Source of the DNA: Streptomyces lienomycini
GTDB lineage: Bacteria; Actinomycetota; Actinomycetes; Streptomycetales; Streptomycetaceae
NCBI RefSeq assembly: GCF_027947595.1
Contig: NZ_CP116257.1
Span: forward strand, 2,852,001 to 2,916,000
DNA: 64,000 nt
Direction: 5' to 3'
Part shown: positions 27,440 through 36,821 of the stretch, in pieces
Position numbering within the stretch: position 1 is the first letter of the stretch
Layout of the letters: the number at the start of each line of letters is the position of its first letter
Notes under the pieces: generated by a model
What the model saw: only the letters and a program-made list of their open reading frames with translations
Database searches by the model: none
Told to the model about the DNA's origin: nothing
Position numbers and translations under genes: made by a program

Positions 27440-29524
27440 TCAGCCGCGGGAGGCGGTCAGGGATTCCCGGGCGGCGGCCGCGACGTGCTCGGCGGTGAGG
27501 CCGAACTCGGCGAACAGGGTCTTGGCGTCGGCGGAGGCGCCGAAGTGCTCCAGGGAGACGATGCGGCCCGCGTCCCCGACGAACCGGTGCCAGGTCAGGC
27601 CGATCCCGGCCTCCACGGCCACCCGGGCCCGCACGGAGGGCGGCAGTACGCTCTCGCGGTACGCGTTCGGCTGCTCCTCGAACCACTCCACCGACGGCAT
27701 CGACACCACGCGCGTGGCGGTGCCCTCGGCCTCCAGCGCCTCCCGCGCGGCCACCGCGAGCCGCACCTCGGAGCCGGTGGCGATCAGGACGACGTCCGGG
27801 GTGCCGGTGGAGGCGTCGGCGAGGACGTACCCGCCGCGCGCCGCGTCCGGGTTCGGCGCGTAGGTCGGCACACCCTGGCGGGTGAGGGCGAGGCCGTGCG
27901 GTGCCGGGTGGGTGGAGTGACGCCTGAGGATCTCGGCCCACACGGTCGCGGTCTCGTTGGCGTCGGCCGGGCGGACGACGTTGAGGCCGGGGATGGCGCG
28001 CAGGGCGGCGAGGTGCTCGACCGGCTGGTGGGTCGGGCCGTCCTCGCCGAGGCCGACGGAGTCGTGCGTCCACACGTACGTCACCGGCAGCTGCATCAGC
28101 GCGGACATGCGCACGGCGTTGCGCATGTAGTCGGAGAAGACCAGGAACGTGCCGCCGTAGATGCGGGTGTTGCCGTGCAGGGCGATGCCGTTCATCTCCG
28201 CGGCCATGGAGAACTCGCGGATGCCGAAGTGGAGGGTGCGGCCGTACGGGTCGGCCTCCGGCAGCGGGTTCCCGGCGGGCAGGAAGGAGCTGCTCTTGTC
28301 GATGGTGGTGTTGTTCGAGCCCGCCAGGTCGGCCGAGCCGCCCCACAGCTCGGGCAGCACCGCGCCGAGCGCCTGGAGGACCTTGCCGGAGGCGGCGCGG
28401 GTGGCGACGGCCCTGCCGGTCTCGAACACCGGCAGGGAGTCCTCCCAGCCCTCGGGCAGCCGGCCGGCGACCACGCGGTCGAACAGCGCCGCGCGCTCGG
28501 GCGCCGTGTCACGCCAGGCGGCGATCCGCTTGTCCCAGGCGGCGTGCGCCTCGGCGCCCCGGTCCAGGGCGGCGCGGGTACGGCCGAGGACCTCGTCCTC
28601 GACCGCGAAGGACCGCTCCGGGTCGAAGCCGAGGAGGCGCTTGGTGGCGGCGACCTCCTCCGCGCCGAGGGCGGAGCCGTGGGACGCCTCGGTGTTCCGG
28701 GCGTTCGGCGCGGGCCAGGCGATGATCGTGCGCATGGCGATGATGGAGGGCCGCCCGGTCTCGGCCTTCGCCGCCGTCAGCGCCGCGTACAGCGCGTGCA
28801 CGTCGACGTCGCCGCTCTCGGCGGGCTCGACGCGCTGCGTGTGCCAGCCGTACGCCTCGTACCGCTTCAGCACGTCCTCGGAGAACGCGGTGGCGGTGTC
28901 GCCCTCGATGGAGATGTGGTTGTCGTCGTAGAGGAAGACCAGGTTGCCGAGCCTCTGGTGGCCGGCCAGCGACGACGCCTCGGCGGAGACGCCCTCCTGG
29001 AGGTCGCCGTCGGAGACGATCGCCCAGACGGTGTGGTCGAAGGGCGAGGCGCCCTCGGGTGCCTCGGGGTCGAACAGGCCGCGCTCGTAGCGGGCGGCCA
29101 TCGCCATGCCCACCGCGTTGGCCACACCCTGGCCCAGCGGACCCGTGGTGGTCTCCACACCCGCCGTGTGCCCGTACTCGGGATGGCCCGGCGTCTTCGA
29201 GCCGTGCGTGCGGAACGCCTTGAGGTCGTCCAGCTCCACCTCGTACCCGGCGAGGTACAGCTGGGTGTACAGGGTCAGCGAGGTGTGGCCGGGGGAGAGG
29301 ACGAAGCGGTCACGGCCGGTCCACTCCGGATCTGCGGGATCGTGCCGCATCACCTTCTGAAAGATCGTGTACGCCGCCGGCGCGAGGGCCATCGCCGTGC
29401 CCGGGTGGCCGTTCCCGACCTTCTGCACGGCATCGGCCGCGAGGACCCGGGCGGTGTCGACGGCACGCCGGTCGAGTTCGGTCCATTCGAAGCGGTCCGC
29501 GCTGTCCACTGTGTGCGTGCTCAT
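27440..29524 (-). CDS. tkt: transketolase
   Basis: A thiamine-diphosphate enzyme of the non-oxidative pentose-phosphate pathway, 694 residues from the ATG at 29524. The ThDP motif is [20 protein letters not shown] ending in YDDNHISI, the catalytic histidine region is [14 protein letters not shown], and the pyrimidine domain has [16 protein letters not shown]. The frame also has a TTG at 29530, but GAGGA lies 10 nt before 29524. It is the first gene of the operon and faces an AraC-type regulator across 157 bp containing an AT-rich palindrome, a likely control point. Confidence 0.97.
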   Translation of the reverse strand: MSTHTVDSADRFEWTELDRRAVDTARVLAADAVQKVGNGHPGTAMALAPAAYTIFQKVMRHDPADPEWTGRDRFVLSPGHTSLTLYTQLYLAGYEVELDDLKAFRTHGSKTPGHPEYGHTAGVETTTGPLGQGVANAVGMAMAARYERGLFDPEAPEGASPFDHTVWAIVSDGDLQEGVSAEASSLAGHQRLGNLVFLYDDNHISIEGDTATAFSEDVLKRYEAYGWHTQRVEPAESGDVDVHALYAALTAAKAETGRPSIIAMRTIIAWPAPNARNTEASHGSALGAEEVAATKRLLGFDPERSFAVEDEVLGRTRAALDRGAEAHAAWDKRIAAWRDTAPERAALFDRVVAGRLPEGWEDSLPVFETGRAVATRAASGKVLQALGAVLPELWGGSADLAGSNNTTIDKSSSFLPAGNPLPEADPYGRTLHFGIREFSMAAEMNGIALHGNTRIYGGTFLVFSDYMRNAVRMSALMQLPVTYVWTHDSVGLGEDGPTHQPVEHLAALRAIPGLNVVRPADANETATVWAEILRRHSTHPAPHGLALTRQGVPTYAPNPDAARGGYVLADASTGTPDVVLIATGSEVRLAVAAREALEAEGTATRVVSMPSVEWFEEQPNAYRESVLPPSVRARVAVEAGIGLTWHRFVGDAGRIVSLEHFGASADAKTLFAEFGLTAEHVAAAARESLTASRG

Positions 29525-29574
29525 CTTCAAGAAATCCTCGATCGGAGCGAGAGAACTGGTCTGACGTGTTCAAA

Positions 29575-29595
29575 CTTAAAAGTCTGACTTTTGAG
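29575..29595. promoter_or_regulatory. AT-rich inverted repeat between tkt and the AraC-type gene
   Basis: CTTAAAAGT at 29575-29583 and ACTTTTGAG at 29587-29595 form a 21-bp palindrome around CTG with one mismatch. The AT-rich sequence is striking in this genome. It lies about 50 bp upstream of tkt and 90 bp upstream of the regulator gene, so it may be an operator for either. The binding protein is unknown. Confidence 0.5.
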
Positions 29596-29681
29596 AGTGA
29601 AGGTCGCGGTGTGCCAGCCTGTGGTGAAACTGGGACACGCCCCGGCTCCGGGGCGCACGGGCGGGACGGCACGAGAACGAC

Positions 29682-30614
29682 ATGGCGGACGAAAGCACTC
29701 AAGACGGCGGCAGCGGCCACGGCGGCGACGGGATCAGAACGTTCCCCTTCCCGGTCGATCTCAGCCTCCTCGGTGTCGGCATGCAGGTCGGTCCCATGGG
29801 AGCCGGCCGCACCTGGCACGCGCAGGTCCCGCTCCACCGCGTGCACCGCATCGACTTCCACGTCGTCATGCTGTTCACGGGCGGCGGCCCGGTCCGGCAC
29901 ATGATCGACTTCGCCGAGTACGAGGCGACGGCCGGCGATCTGCTGTGGATCCGTCCCGGACAGGTCCACCGCTTCTCCCCGGACAGCGAGTACCGCGGAA
30001 CGGTGCTCACCATGCAGCCCGGCTTCCTGCCCCGCGCCACCGTCGAGGCCACCGGCCTCTACCGCTACGACCTGCCGCCCCTGCTCCACCCCGACGAGGC
30101 GCGGCTCGCGGCGCTGACGGCGGCGCTCGACCAACTGCGGCGCGAGTACGAGGACGCGACCACGCTGCCGCTGAGCCTGCACACCGCCGTACTGCGTCAC
30201 ACCCTGTCCGCGTTCCTGCTGCGGCTGGCGCACCTGGCCGCCGGTTCGGCCCGGGAGGCCCGGGAGGGGAGAGCGGGGCGGGAGGAGGCGCCGGGGGACA
30301 GCACCTTCGTCCTCTTCCGGGAGGCGGTCGAGCGGGGCTTCGCCACCAATCACAGCGTCAGCGCCTACGCCGACGCGCTCGGTTACTCGCGCCGCACCCT
30401 GGTGCGCGCGGTGCGCGCCGCCACCGGCGAGACGCCCAAGGGGTTCATCGACAAGCGGGTCGTCCTGGAGGCCAAGCGGCTCCTCGCCCACACCGAGCTG
30501 CCGATCGGCCGGGTCGGCGCGGCGGTCGGCTTCCCGGACGCCGCCAACTTCTCCAAGTTCTTCCAGCAGCACACGGACCAGACCCCGGCGGCGTTCCGCA
30601 CCGAGCTGCGCTGA
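29682..30614 (+). CDS. AraC-family transcriptional regulator
   Basis: The 310-residue protein has an N-terminal cupin-like sensor domain (RPGQVHRFSPDSEY, typical AraC_binding) and a C-terminal double helix-turn-helix: SAYADALGYSRRTLVRAVRAATG and LPIGRVGAAVGFPDAANFSKFF, ending QTPAAFR. It is transcribed divergently from the tkt operon, the usual position of a local regulator, so it probably responds to a sugar or sugar phosphate and acts at the 29575 palindrome (inference). An Ala/Arg/Glu-rich linker separates the two domains. Confidence 0.92.
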   Translation: MADESTQDGGSGHGGDGIRTFPFPVDLSLLGVGMQVGPMGAGRTWHAQVPLHRVHRIDFHVVMLFTGGGPVRHMIDFAEYEATAGDLLWIRPGQVHRFSPDSEYRGTVLTMQPGFLPRATVEATGLYRYDLPPLLHPDEARLAALTAALDQLRREYEDATTLPLSLHTAVLRHTLSAFLLRLAHLAAGSAREAREGRAGREEAPGDSTFVLFREAVERGFATNHSVSAYADALGYSRRTLVRAVRAATGETPKGFIDKRVVLEAKRLLAHTELPIGRVGAAVGFPDAANFSKFFQQHTDQTPAAFRTELR

Positions 30615-30633
30615 GCGGACCGGCCCCGGGAGC

Positions 30634-30683
30634 GGCGAAGGGGCCCCACGGAGAGTGGCGCCCCTTCGCCCCCCTGCGGGGGT
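30634..30683. terminator. bidirectional terminator between the AraC-type and GH16 genes
   Basis: GGCGAAGGGGC (30634-30644) pairs with GCCCCTTCGCC (30660-30670), an 11-bp stem, followed by a second small CCCC-TGC-GGGG hairpin at 30671-30681. The two genes converge here. Confidence 0.7.
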
Positions 30684-30696
30684 GCCGGTCGGTTCC

Positions 30697-32097
30697 TCAG
30701 TGGCCGAAGCCGAACCAGTTCACGTTCACGAAGTCGGCGCCCTGGCCGCTGGTGAAGGTGAGGTAGACGTCGTGGGTGCCCGTCACCGAGGCGATGTTCG
30801 CCGGGATCGTGCGCCACGACTGCCAGCCGCCCGTGTTGCCCACGGCGAAGCTGCCGATCGGCGCGCTGGTACGGCTGTCCAGGCGCACCTCGACCAGACC
30901 GCTGACGCCCGCCGCCGCACCGCTCGCCACCCGGGCCTTGAACTGCGTCGCCGCGCTGGAGCCGAACTTCACGCCCTTGTACTGGGCCCAGTCGCCGTTC
31001 GCGAGCGCCCCGAGGTTGCTCCCGCCGCCCGAGTCCGAGGTGGCCTCGGTCATCGTGCCGGACTGGGCGTCGTAGGACTCGGCCTGGAGAGTGCCGTACG
31101 CGTCGCGGTCACCGCCGGTCGGCGGGGGAGTGGTACCGCTCCCACCGGCCGACAGCACCTGGACGTAGTCCACCAGCATGGAGTGCCCCGGCTGGGTGCC
31201 GCCGTCCGGGCCGCCGCCGAAGGCGTCCGGGAAGCCGCCGCCCATCGCGACGTTGAGGATGACGAAGTACCCGTGGTTCGTGGCGTTCGCCCACGTCGTC
31301 GCGTCGACCTGATCGGCGCGGACGGTGTGGAAGGTGTTGCCGTCGACGGAGAAGCGGATCTCCTCCACGCTCGTCGAACGGTCCCACTCCACCCGGTAGG
31401 TGTGGAAGCCGGCCTGGCAGGTGGCGCCGGGGCACGGGGTGTTGCCGCCGATGCCGCTGGTCTCGTTGCAGGGGCCGCCGGGCGAGGTTCCGCAGTGCAG
31501 CGTGGACCAGACCGTGTTGAGGCCCTGGGTGTTCTCCATGATGTCGATCTCGCCGACCCCGGGCCAGTTCCAGTAGTTGCCCCGGTAGGGCGAGCCGAGC
31601 ATCCAGAACGCCGGCCAGTAGCCCTTGGCCGCGGCCCCGGTGACGTTCGGAACCTGGATGCGCGCCTCCACGCGCAGCTTGCCGCCGGCCGGGGGCTCGA
31701 AGTCGGCCCGCTTGGTCTCGACGCGGCCCGAGGTCCAGTTGCCGGCACCGTCGCGCCGCGGGGTGATGCGCAGGTTGCCGCTGCCGTCCAGGGAGACGTT
31801 CTCCGGGGACGACGTCATCGTCTCGATCTCGCCGGTGCCCCAGTTGGCGGGGCCGCCGGGGTACGAGGTGCCGGTGTCGTACTGCCAGTTCGCGGTGTTC
31901 ACGCCGGAGCCGGCCGCGCCGTCGAAGTCGTCGGCGAAGACCTGTGTCCAGCCGGACGGGGGCGGCGGTACGGTCGCGCCCGCCGGCGGTCCCGTCACGG
32001 CCGTCGCCGCGGCGGCGAGACCGAGCGTGCCGACGACGGCCACCAGCGCCCGGCGCAGCGGCCTGCGTCTGGACGGGTTGCCGGATGTCTCTGTCAT
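30697..32097 (-). CDS. secreted GH16 endo-glucanase with C-terminal CBM6-like module
   Basis: The 466-residue protein begins with an arginine-rich, possibly Tat-type signal peptide (SRRRPLRRALVAVVG ... GPPAGAT). A GH16 catalytic domain follows (about residues 45-300) with the nucleophile and acid/base glutamates in GEIDIMEN. After a Pro/Thr/Gly linker comes a CBM6-like carbohydrate-binding module (YGTLQAESYDAQSG to FVNVNWFGFG). The overall pattern suggests a laminarinase (endo-beta-1,3-glucanase) acting outside the cell. The ATG at 32097 is chosen because the signal peptide starts there; the upstream frame is not coding-like. A LacI-type operator lies 76 bp upstream. Confidence 0.92.
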   Translation of the reverse strand: MTETSGNPSRRRPLRRALVAVVGTLGLAAAATAVTGPPAGATVPPPPSGWTQVFADDFDGAAGSGVNTANWQYDTGTSYPGGPANWGTGEIETMTSSPENVSLDGSGNLRITPRRDGAGNWTSGRVETKRADFEPPAGGKLRVEARIQVPNVTGAAAKGYWPAFWMLGSPYRGNYWNWPGVGEIDIMENTQGLNTVWSTLHCGTSPGGPCNETSGIGGNTPCPGATCQAGFHTYRVEWDRSTSVEEIRFSVDGNTFHTVRADQVDATTWANATNHGYFVILNVAMGGGFPDAFGGGPDGGTQPGHSMLVDYVQVLSAGGSGTTPPPTGGDRDAYGTLQAESYDAQSGTMTEATSDSGGGSNLGALANGDWAQYKGVKFGSSAATQFKARVASGAAAGVSGLVEVRLDSRTSAPIGSFAVGNTGGWQSWRTIPANIASVTGTHDVYLTFTSGQGADFVNVNWFGFGH

Positions 32098-32172
32098 GTG
32101 GGGGTCGCCTCTCGGATGCGGGAGTGGGAAGCGGGAGCGGTGCGCTCCGAGCGCGCTTCCCGGGGGGACCGT

Positions 32173-32186
32173 TGAGAGCGCTCTCA
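32173..32186. promoter_or_regulatory. LacI-type operator palindrome upstream of the GH16 gene
   Basis: TGAGAGCGCTCTCA is a perfect 14-bp palindrome. It differs at one symmetric position from the CebR/CelR operator TGGGAGCGCTCCCA known in Streptomyces and Thermobifida. A LacI-family repressor sensing a glucan oligosaccharide is expected; no such gene is in the window. The rest of 32098-32432 holds no gene I recognise. Confidence 0.75.
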
Positions 32187-32432
32187 GAGTGCGGCCAATG
32201 TGCTCCCGGTCGCCGTCGCCGTCAAGAGGTGAAGCCGACAAACCCCTTGTAGGGATGGGGAGTTCACCCCGTGAACGTCTCGAACGTCACCAAAGTGCCG
32301 GGTGCGGGTGAGTGGGGCCTGGCCCGGCCCTCGGGCAGGGGCGGGGGAGGGAGGAGCACGCGGGCGGGGGTCCGGCCGTGCCATGATCGGCGCCGGACGT
32401 GAGGCACGGTTCGGCGACGGAAGGGTGCGGAC

Positions 32433-33770
32433 GTGAGGCTGACGATCGTGGGCGGCGGCGGATTCCGCGTGCCGCTCGTGTACGGGGCGCTCCTCGGGGA
32501 CCGCGCCGAGGGGCGTGTGACCGACGTCGTCCTGCACGACACGGACCCGGCCCGGCTGACGGCGGTGACCCGGGTACTGGCCGAACAGGCGTCCGGCGTG
32601 CCCGACGCGCCCGCGGTGAGCGCGACGACCGACCTCGACGAGGCGCTGCACGGTGCCGACTTCGTGTTCTGCGCGATCCGCGTCGGCGGTCTCCAGGGGC
32701 GGGCCGACGACGAACGGGTGGCGCTCGCCGAGGGCGTCCTCGGGCAGGAGACGGTCGGCGCGGGCGGTATCGCCTACGGGCTGCGGACCGTCCCGGTCGC
32801 CGTCGACCTCGCACGCCGCGTGGCCCGGCTGGCACCGGACGCCTGGGTCATCAACTTCACCAATCCGGCGGGCCTGGTCACCGAGGCCATGTCCCGGCAC
32901 CTCGGCGACCGCGTCATCGGCATCTGCGACTCGCCGGTCGGCCTCGGCCGCCGGGTCGCCCGGGTGCTGGGCGCCGACCCGGACCGCGCCTTCGTCGACT
33001 ACGTCGGCCTCAACCACCTCGGCTGGCTGCGCGGCCTGCGCGTCGCCGGACGCGACGAACTGCCGCGGCTGCTCGCCGACCCGGCGCTGCTCGGCTCCTT
33101 CGAGGAGGGCCGCCTCTTCGGACCCGAGTGGCTCACGTCCCTCGGCGCGATCCCCAACGAGTACCTGCACTACTACTACTTCAACCGGGAGACCGTCCGC
33201 GCCTACCAGGAGGCCGACCGCACCCGCGGCGCGTTCCTGCGCGACCAGCAGTCCGGGTTCTACGACGAGATGCGGCGCCCCGACGCCCCGGCCCTGGCGA
33301 CGTGGGACCGTACCCGCGCCGAGCGCGAGGCCACCTACATGGCGGAGAACCGTGAGACGGCGGGCGCGGGCGAGCGCGAGGCCGACGACCTGTCCGGCGG
33401 CTACGAGAAGGTGGCGCTGGCGCTGATGCGGGCCGTCGCCCGCGACGAACGCGCCACCCTGATCCTCAACGTCCGCAACCGCGGCACGCTGTCCGTCCTC
33501 GACCGCGACGCCGTGATCGAGGTCCCCTGCCTGGTCGACGCGAACGGTGCCCACCCGGTGGCCGTCGACCCGCTGCCCGGCCACGCCACCGCACTGGTCT
33601 GCGCCGTCAAGGCCGTCGAACGCGAGATCCTGACCGCCGCCGAGACCGGCTCCCGCACCGCCGCGGTACGCGCCTTCGCCCTGCACCCCCTCGTCGACTC
33701 GGTCGACGTCGCCCGCCGTCTCGTCGACGGCTACCGGGCGGTGCATCCGGGGCTTGCCTACCTCAGGTGA
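32433..33770 (+). CDS. GH4 family glycosidase (6-phospho-beta-glucosidase type)
   Basis: GH4 enzymes cleave glycosides by an NAD- and metal-dependent oxidation-elimination mechanism. The 445-residue protein starts with a Rossmann motif (IVGGGGFRVPLVYGAL), has NFTNPAG and the metal-binding GICDSPVG, then GLNHLGW with the conserved histidine, as in the phospho-beta-glucosidase (BglT/LicH) subgroup. The GTG at 32433 is preceded by GGAAGGG. It is divergent from the GH16 glucanase gene and probably acts on its products inside the cell, although whether phosphorylated sugars are the real substrates in Streptomyces is uncertain. The end overlaps the convergent ATP-grasp gene by 8 nt. Confidence 0.9.
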   Translation: MRLTIVGGGGFRVPLVYGALLGDRAEGRVTDVVLHDTDPARLTAVTRVLAEQASGVPDAPAVSATTDLDEALHGADFVFCAIRVGGLQGRADDERVALAEGVLGQETVGAGGIAYGLRTVPVAVDLARRVARLAPDAWVINFTNPAGLVTEAMSRHLGDRVIGICDSPVGLGRRVARVLGADPDRAFVDYVGLNHLGWLRGLRVAGRDELPRLLADPALLGSFEEGRLFGPEWLTSLGAIPNEYLHYYYFNRETVRAYQEADRTRGAFLRDQQSGFYDEMRRPDAPALATWDRTRAEREATYMAENRETAGAGEREADDLSGGYEKVALALMRAVARDERATLILNVRNRGTLSVLDRDAVIEVPCLVDANGAHPVAVDPLPGHATALVCAVKAVEREILTAAETGSRTAAVRAFALHPLVDSVDVARRLVDGYRAVHPGLAYLR

Positions 33771-34926
33771 GCCCCACCGGCGCGGACGTCGCCGGTGCAT
33801 GAGCCGCAGCCGGTGCCGGTGTGTGAGCGGTGGCCGGTGCCTGCGCGGCTGTCGGTGTCGGTGTCGTGACGGCGGCCGGTTCCGGGCGCTGGTGGGGCAG
33901 GGAGACCGGGCGCAGGGGGCGCGGCCCGGACACCACCGCGTAGTCCTGGCCCAGGAACGGCGGCTCCAGCTCGCCCGGGTCGTCGCCGAGGGCCAGCCGG
34001 ACCGCCGCCCACGGCACGTTGATCCCGCACAGCGCCAGCTGGTGCAGCCCGCCCGCCGGTCGGGTGTTGACGTCCATCAGGACGGGCCGGTCGCCGAACA
34101 TCCGGAACTGCACGTTGGACAGGTGGTGCAGCCCGAACGCCTCGGCGATCCGCCGCGCCGGCGCCAGCCACTGCTCGTGCAGGGTGAAGCCCCGCCGGCG
34201 GCCGTTCTTGGTGCGGCCCACGGCCAGCCGCACCCGGCTGTCGGGCCCGGTGAGGCAGTCCACCGAGACCTCCGGCTGCTCCAGACGCGGCATCACCAGC
34301 CAGTCCACCGGCTCCTCGGCGGCCCGCAACGCCTCGACGACCAGCGGCAGCGGCACGGACGGGCTCGGGAAACCGTTCAGGTGCGCGAGCGAGAAGGGGT
34401 CCCGGGTGACCATCCGGAAGCCCACGCCGCCCGCGCCGGACGCCGGCTTGAAGCACGCCCGGTGACCGCCCGCCTCCAGCTCCTCCACCGCGAGGACGAG
34501 TTCGTCGGCCGTGCGGACCCGCCACCAGGGCGGCACCGGCACGCCGATCGCCCGGACCGCCTCGTAGGCGATCACCTTGTCCCGGAAGAGGGCCACCGCC
34601 TCCGGCGGCGGCGCGAGCAGGGCCGTGCCCGCCGCCTCGAACTCGGCGTGGTGGGCGACGACGGCCGACTGGTGCAGCCGGGGCACGAACACGTCGATGC
34701 CGCGCCGCGCGCACTGGGCCAGCGCGTACTCGACATAACCGGCCGGGGAGAGGCCCTCGGGCTCCAGGTCGGCGGTGTCGGCCGCGGCCAGCACCGGGGA
34801 GTCGGGGTCGCCGTGCGTGGCATGGATCTCGACGGCCCGGTCGGCGGGATTTCTCCGCAGCTGATCCATGAAGAAGACGTTCTCCGCGTACGTGCGGTTG
34901 AGCCATACGCGTACGGGAGAAGCCAT
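33763..34926 (-). CDS. ATP-grasp protein of unknown product
   Basis: The 387-residue protein has an N-terminal pre-ATP-grasp domain and a carbamoyl-phosphate-synthetase-like ATP-grasp fold: ALFRDKVIAYEAV, CFKPASGAGGVGFRM (phosphate-binding lysine and glycine loop), and the metal-binding LMDVNTRPAGG. Such enzymes join a carboxylate to an amine or thiol, as in peptide-like natural products or amino acid modification. The last 50 residues are a Pro/Ala/Thr-rich disordered tail from short DNA repeats. Upstream, TTGCGC and TATGAT with a 19-nt spacer make a plausible promoter. No obvious pathway partner is adjacent; the substrate is unknown. Confidence 0.82.
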   Translation of the reverse strand: MASPVRVWLNRTYAENVFFMDQLRRNPADRAVEIHATHGDPDSPVLAAADTADLEPEGLSPAGYVEYALAQCARRGIDVFVPRLHQSAVVAHHAEFEAAGTALLAPPPEAVALFRDKVIAYEAVRAIGVPVPPWWRVRTADELVLAVEELEAGGHRACFKPASGAGGVGFRMVTRDPFSLAHLNGFPSPSVPLPLVVEALRAAEEPVDWLVMPRLEQPEVSVDCLTGPDSRVRLAVGRTKNGRRRGFTLHEQWLAPARRIAEAFGLHHLSNVQFRMFGDRPVLMDVNTRPAGGLHQLALCGINVPWAAVRLALGDDPGELEPPFLGQDYAVVSGPRPLRPVSLPHQRPEPAAVTTPTPTAAQAPATAHTPAPAAAHAPATSAPVGLT

Positions 34927-35043
34927 GCAAGCCGCCTTCCGGGGTTCGCGGGCAGGGCGAAGCGGGCCGTGCCCGGCCAGGGGTTTGGAGGGACACCGGG
35001 CCGCTCTGCGCGAAAGGAGAGTCGTGGCGGTGGTGTTGGGGCG

Positions 35044-35074
35044 ATCATAGGGGTAGGCGTGCCCCCGAGCGCAA
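35044..35074 (-). promoter_or_regulatory. promoter of the ATP-grasp gene
   Basis: Minus-strand TTGCGC (35069-35074), a 19-nt spacer and TATGAT (35044-35049) lie about 118 bp before the ATG at 34926. The divergent gap 34927-35211 holds no other feature I can name. Confidence 0.5.
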
Positions 35075-35211
35075 CGCGCGTCACACGGATGCGCCGGCCC
35101 AGCCGTGCGCGGGCCCTTCGGCCCCGCTCCGGCGCGACCGGCCGCTCCTTGTGGCGGGGAGGGGGATGTGATCTCGTGGCGTTCGAGCGCGCGCCCGGAA
35201 AGGGGTGGAGG

Positions 35212-36087
35212 ATGACGTCGGCGGCCGATGCTCCGGGGCAGCTGTGGGCCATCAGTGACCTGCACATCGGATACGCGGAGAACCGGGCCCTGGTGGAGGA
35301 GATGCGCCCCGGGTCCGACGGCGACTGGCTCCTGGTGGCCGGCGACGTGGCCGAGACCGTCGCCGACATCCGCTGGGCCCTCGGCACCCTCGCGGACCGG
35401 TTCCGCCGGGTCGTGTGGGTCCCCGGCAACCACGAACTGTGGACGCACCCCAGGGATCCGGTCACCCTGCGCGGAGCCGCCCGGTACGCCCACCTCGTCG
35501 AGATGTGCCGCGAGCTGGGCGTGACCACGCCCGAGGACCCCTACCCGGTGTGGCAGGGCGCGGGCGGCCCGGTGGTCGTCGCACCGCTCTTCCTGCTCTA
35601 CGACTACTCGTTCCTGCCCGCGGGCTGCGCGACCAAGGACGAGGGTCTCGCCCACGCCCGCACCACCGGCGTCGTGTGCACCGACGAGCATCTGCTCCAC
35701 CCCGACCCGTACCCCAGCCGCGAGGCCTGGTGCCGGGCGCGGGTCGCCGAGACCGAACGCCGGCTCGCCGCGCTCCCCGCGGGGCTGCCGACGGTCCTCG
35801 TCAACCACTACCCCCTGGACCGTCATCCCACCGACGTCCTGTGGTACCCGGAGTTCGCCATGTGGTGCGGCACCGCGTCGACCGCCGACTGGCACCGCCG
35901 GTTCCGGGTCGACACCATGGTCTACGGACACCTGCACATCCCGCGCACCACCTGGCACGAGGGGGTCCGCTTCGAGGAGGTGTCGGTGGGCTACCCCCGC
36001 GAGTGGCGCAAGCGGCCCGGGCCGCCCGCACGGCTGCGCCGCATCCTGCCGTCGCCGGCGCCCTCGCGACCGGAGGCGGCCCGTTGA
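35212..36087 (+). CDS. metallophosphoesterase (calcineurin-like)
   Basis: The 291-residue protein shows all five blocks of the metallophosphoesterase fold: SDLHIG (D-x-H), AGDVAE (GD), VPGNHELW (GNHE), LVNHYPL (H) and VYGHLH (GHxH), which bind two metal ions. Substrate preference (phosphodiester, nucleotide or phosphoprotein) is unknown. It overlaps the phosphopantetheinyl transferase start (TTGA), and the two genes occur together in Streptomyces, so a link to coenzyme A or carrier-protein turnover is conceivable (inference). Start ATG 35212 is preceded by a GGAGG that is very close; no better in-frame start is seen. Confidence 0.9.
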   Translation: MTSAADAPGQLWAISDLHIGYAENRALVEEMRPGSDGDWLLVAGDVAETVADIRWALGTLADRFRRVVWVPGNHELWTHPRDPVTLRGAARYAHLVEMCRELGVTTPEDPYPVWQGAGGPVVVAPLFLLYDYSFLPAGCATKDEGLAHARTTGVVCTDEHLLHPDPYPSREAWCRARVAETERRLAALPAGLPTVLVNHYPLDRHPTDVLWYPEFAMWCGTASTADWHRRFRVDTMVYGHLHIPRTTWHEGVRFEEVSVGYPREWRKRPGPPARLRRILPSPAPSRPEAAR

Positions 36088-36764
36088 TCGGGGAACTGCT
36101 GCCCGAGACCGTCGTCACCGTGGAGGCACACGGTGACGAGGACGCAGGACACCTGCCCCTCTACCCGGAGGAGGAGGCGGTCGTCGCGCGGGCGGTCGCC
36201 AAGCGGCGCCGGGAGTTCACCGCAGCCCGGTCCTGCGCCCGCCGGGCCATGGAGAAGCTCGGCGTGCCCGCGCAGGCCGTGCCGGCCGGTGAACGGGGGG
36301 CCCCGCGCTGGCCGGCCGGTCTGGCGGGCAGCCTGACCCACTGCGACGGCTACTGCGCCGCCGCCCTGGTGCGCCTGACGGACCTGGCCTCCCTCGGCAT
36401 CGACGCCGAACCGGACGGGCCGCTCCCGGAGGGCGTCCAGGACGGCATCGCCCTGCCCGCCGAGGCGGCACGCCTGCGGCGACTGGACGAGGAGCATCCC
36501 GGCGTCCACTGGGACCGGCTGCTGTTCAGCGCCAAGGAGTCGGTCTACAAGGCGTGGTTCCCCCTCACCGGGCAGTGGCTGGACTTCGCGGAGGCGGACA
36601 TCGAGATCACCGCGGACCCGCACGACCGGCGCCGCGGCACCCTGCACGCCACCCTCCTGGTGCCGGGACCGACCGTGTCCGGCAGGCGTGTGGGCCACTT
36701 CGACGGCCGCTGGACCGCCCGGGACGGCCTGGTCGCCACGGCCGTCACGGTCCCGCACACCTGA
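36084..36764 (+). CDS. Sfp-type 4'-phosphopantetheinyl transferase
   Basis: It transfers the phosphopantetheine arm of coenzyme A to a serine on acyl or peptidyl carrier proteins, activating polyketide and non-ribosomal peptide synthases. The 226-residue length and the two magnesium/CoA motifs, GIDAEP and FSAKESVYKAW, mark the Sfp/EntD class; GSLTHCDGYCAAAL is the upstream histidine block. The TTG start overlaps the metallophosphoesterase stop (TTGA). Position matches the S. coelicolor enzyme SCO6673 as I recall it. A short hairpin follows (36772-36791). Confidence 0.93.
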   Translation: MIGELLPETVVTVEAHGDEDAGHLPLYPEEEAVVARAVAKRRREFTAARSCARRAMEKLGVPAQAVPAGERGAPRWPAGLAGSLTHCDGYCAAALVRLTDLASLGIDAEPDGPLPEGVQDGIALPAEAARLRRLDEEHPGVHWDRLLFSAKESVYKAWFPLTGQWLDFAEADIEITADPHDRRRGTLHATLLVPGPTVSGRRVGHFDGRWTARDGLVATAVTVPHT

Positions 36765-36771
36765 ACGGCGA

Positions 36772-36791
36772 CCCGGCCCGGCACGGCCGGG
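36772..36791. terminator. terminator hairpin after the phosphopantetheinyl transferase gene
   Basis: CCCGGCC (36772-36778) and GGCCGGG (36785-36791) form a 7-bp GC stem with a 6-nt loop, 8 nt after the stop codon and before the convergent small gene. Confidence 0.5.
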
Positions 36792-36821
36792 ACCGAGGTG
36801 AACCGCGCCGCCCCCAGGGCG

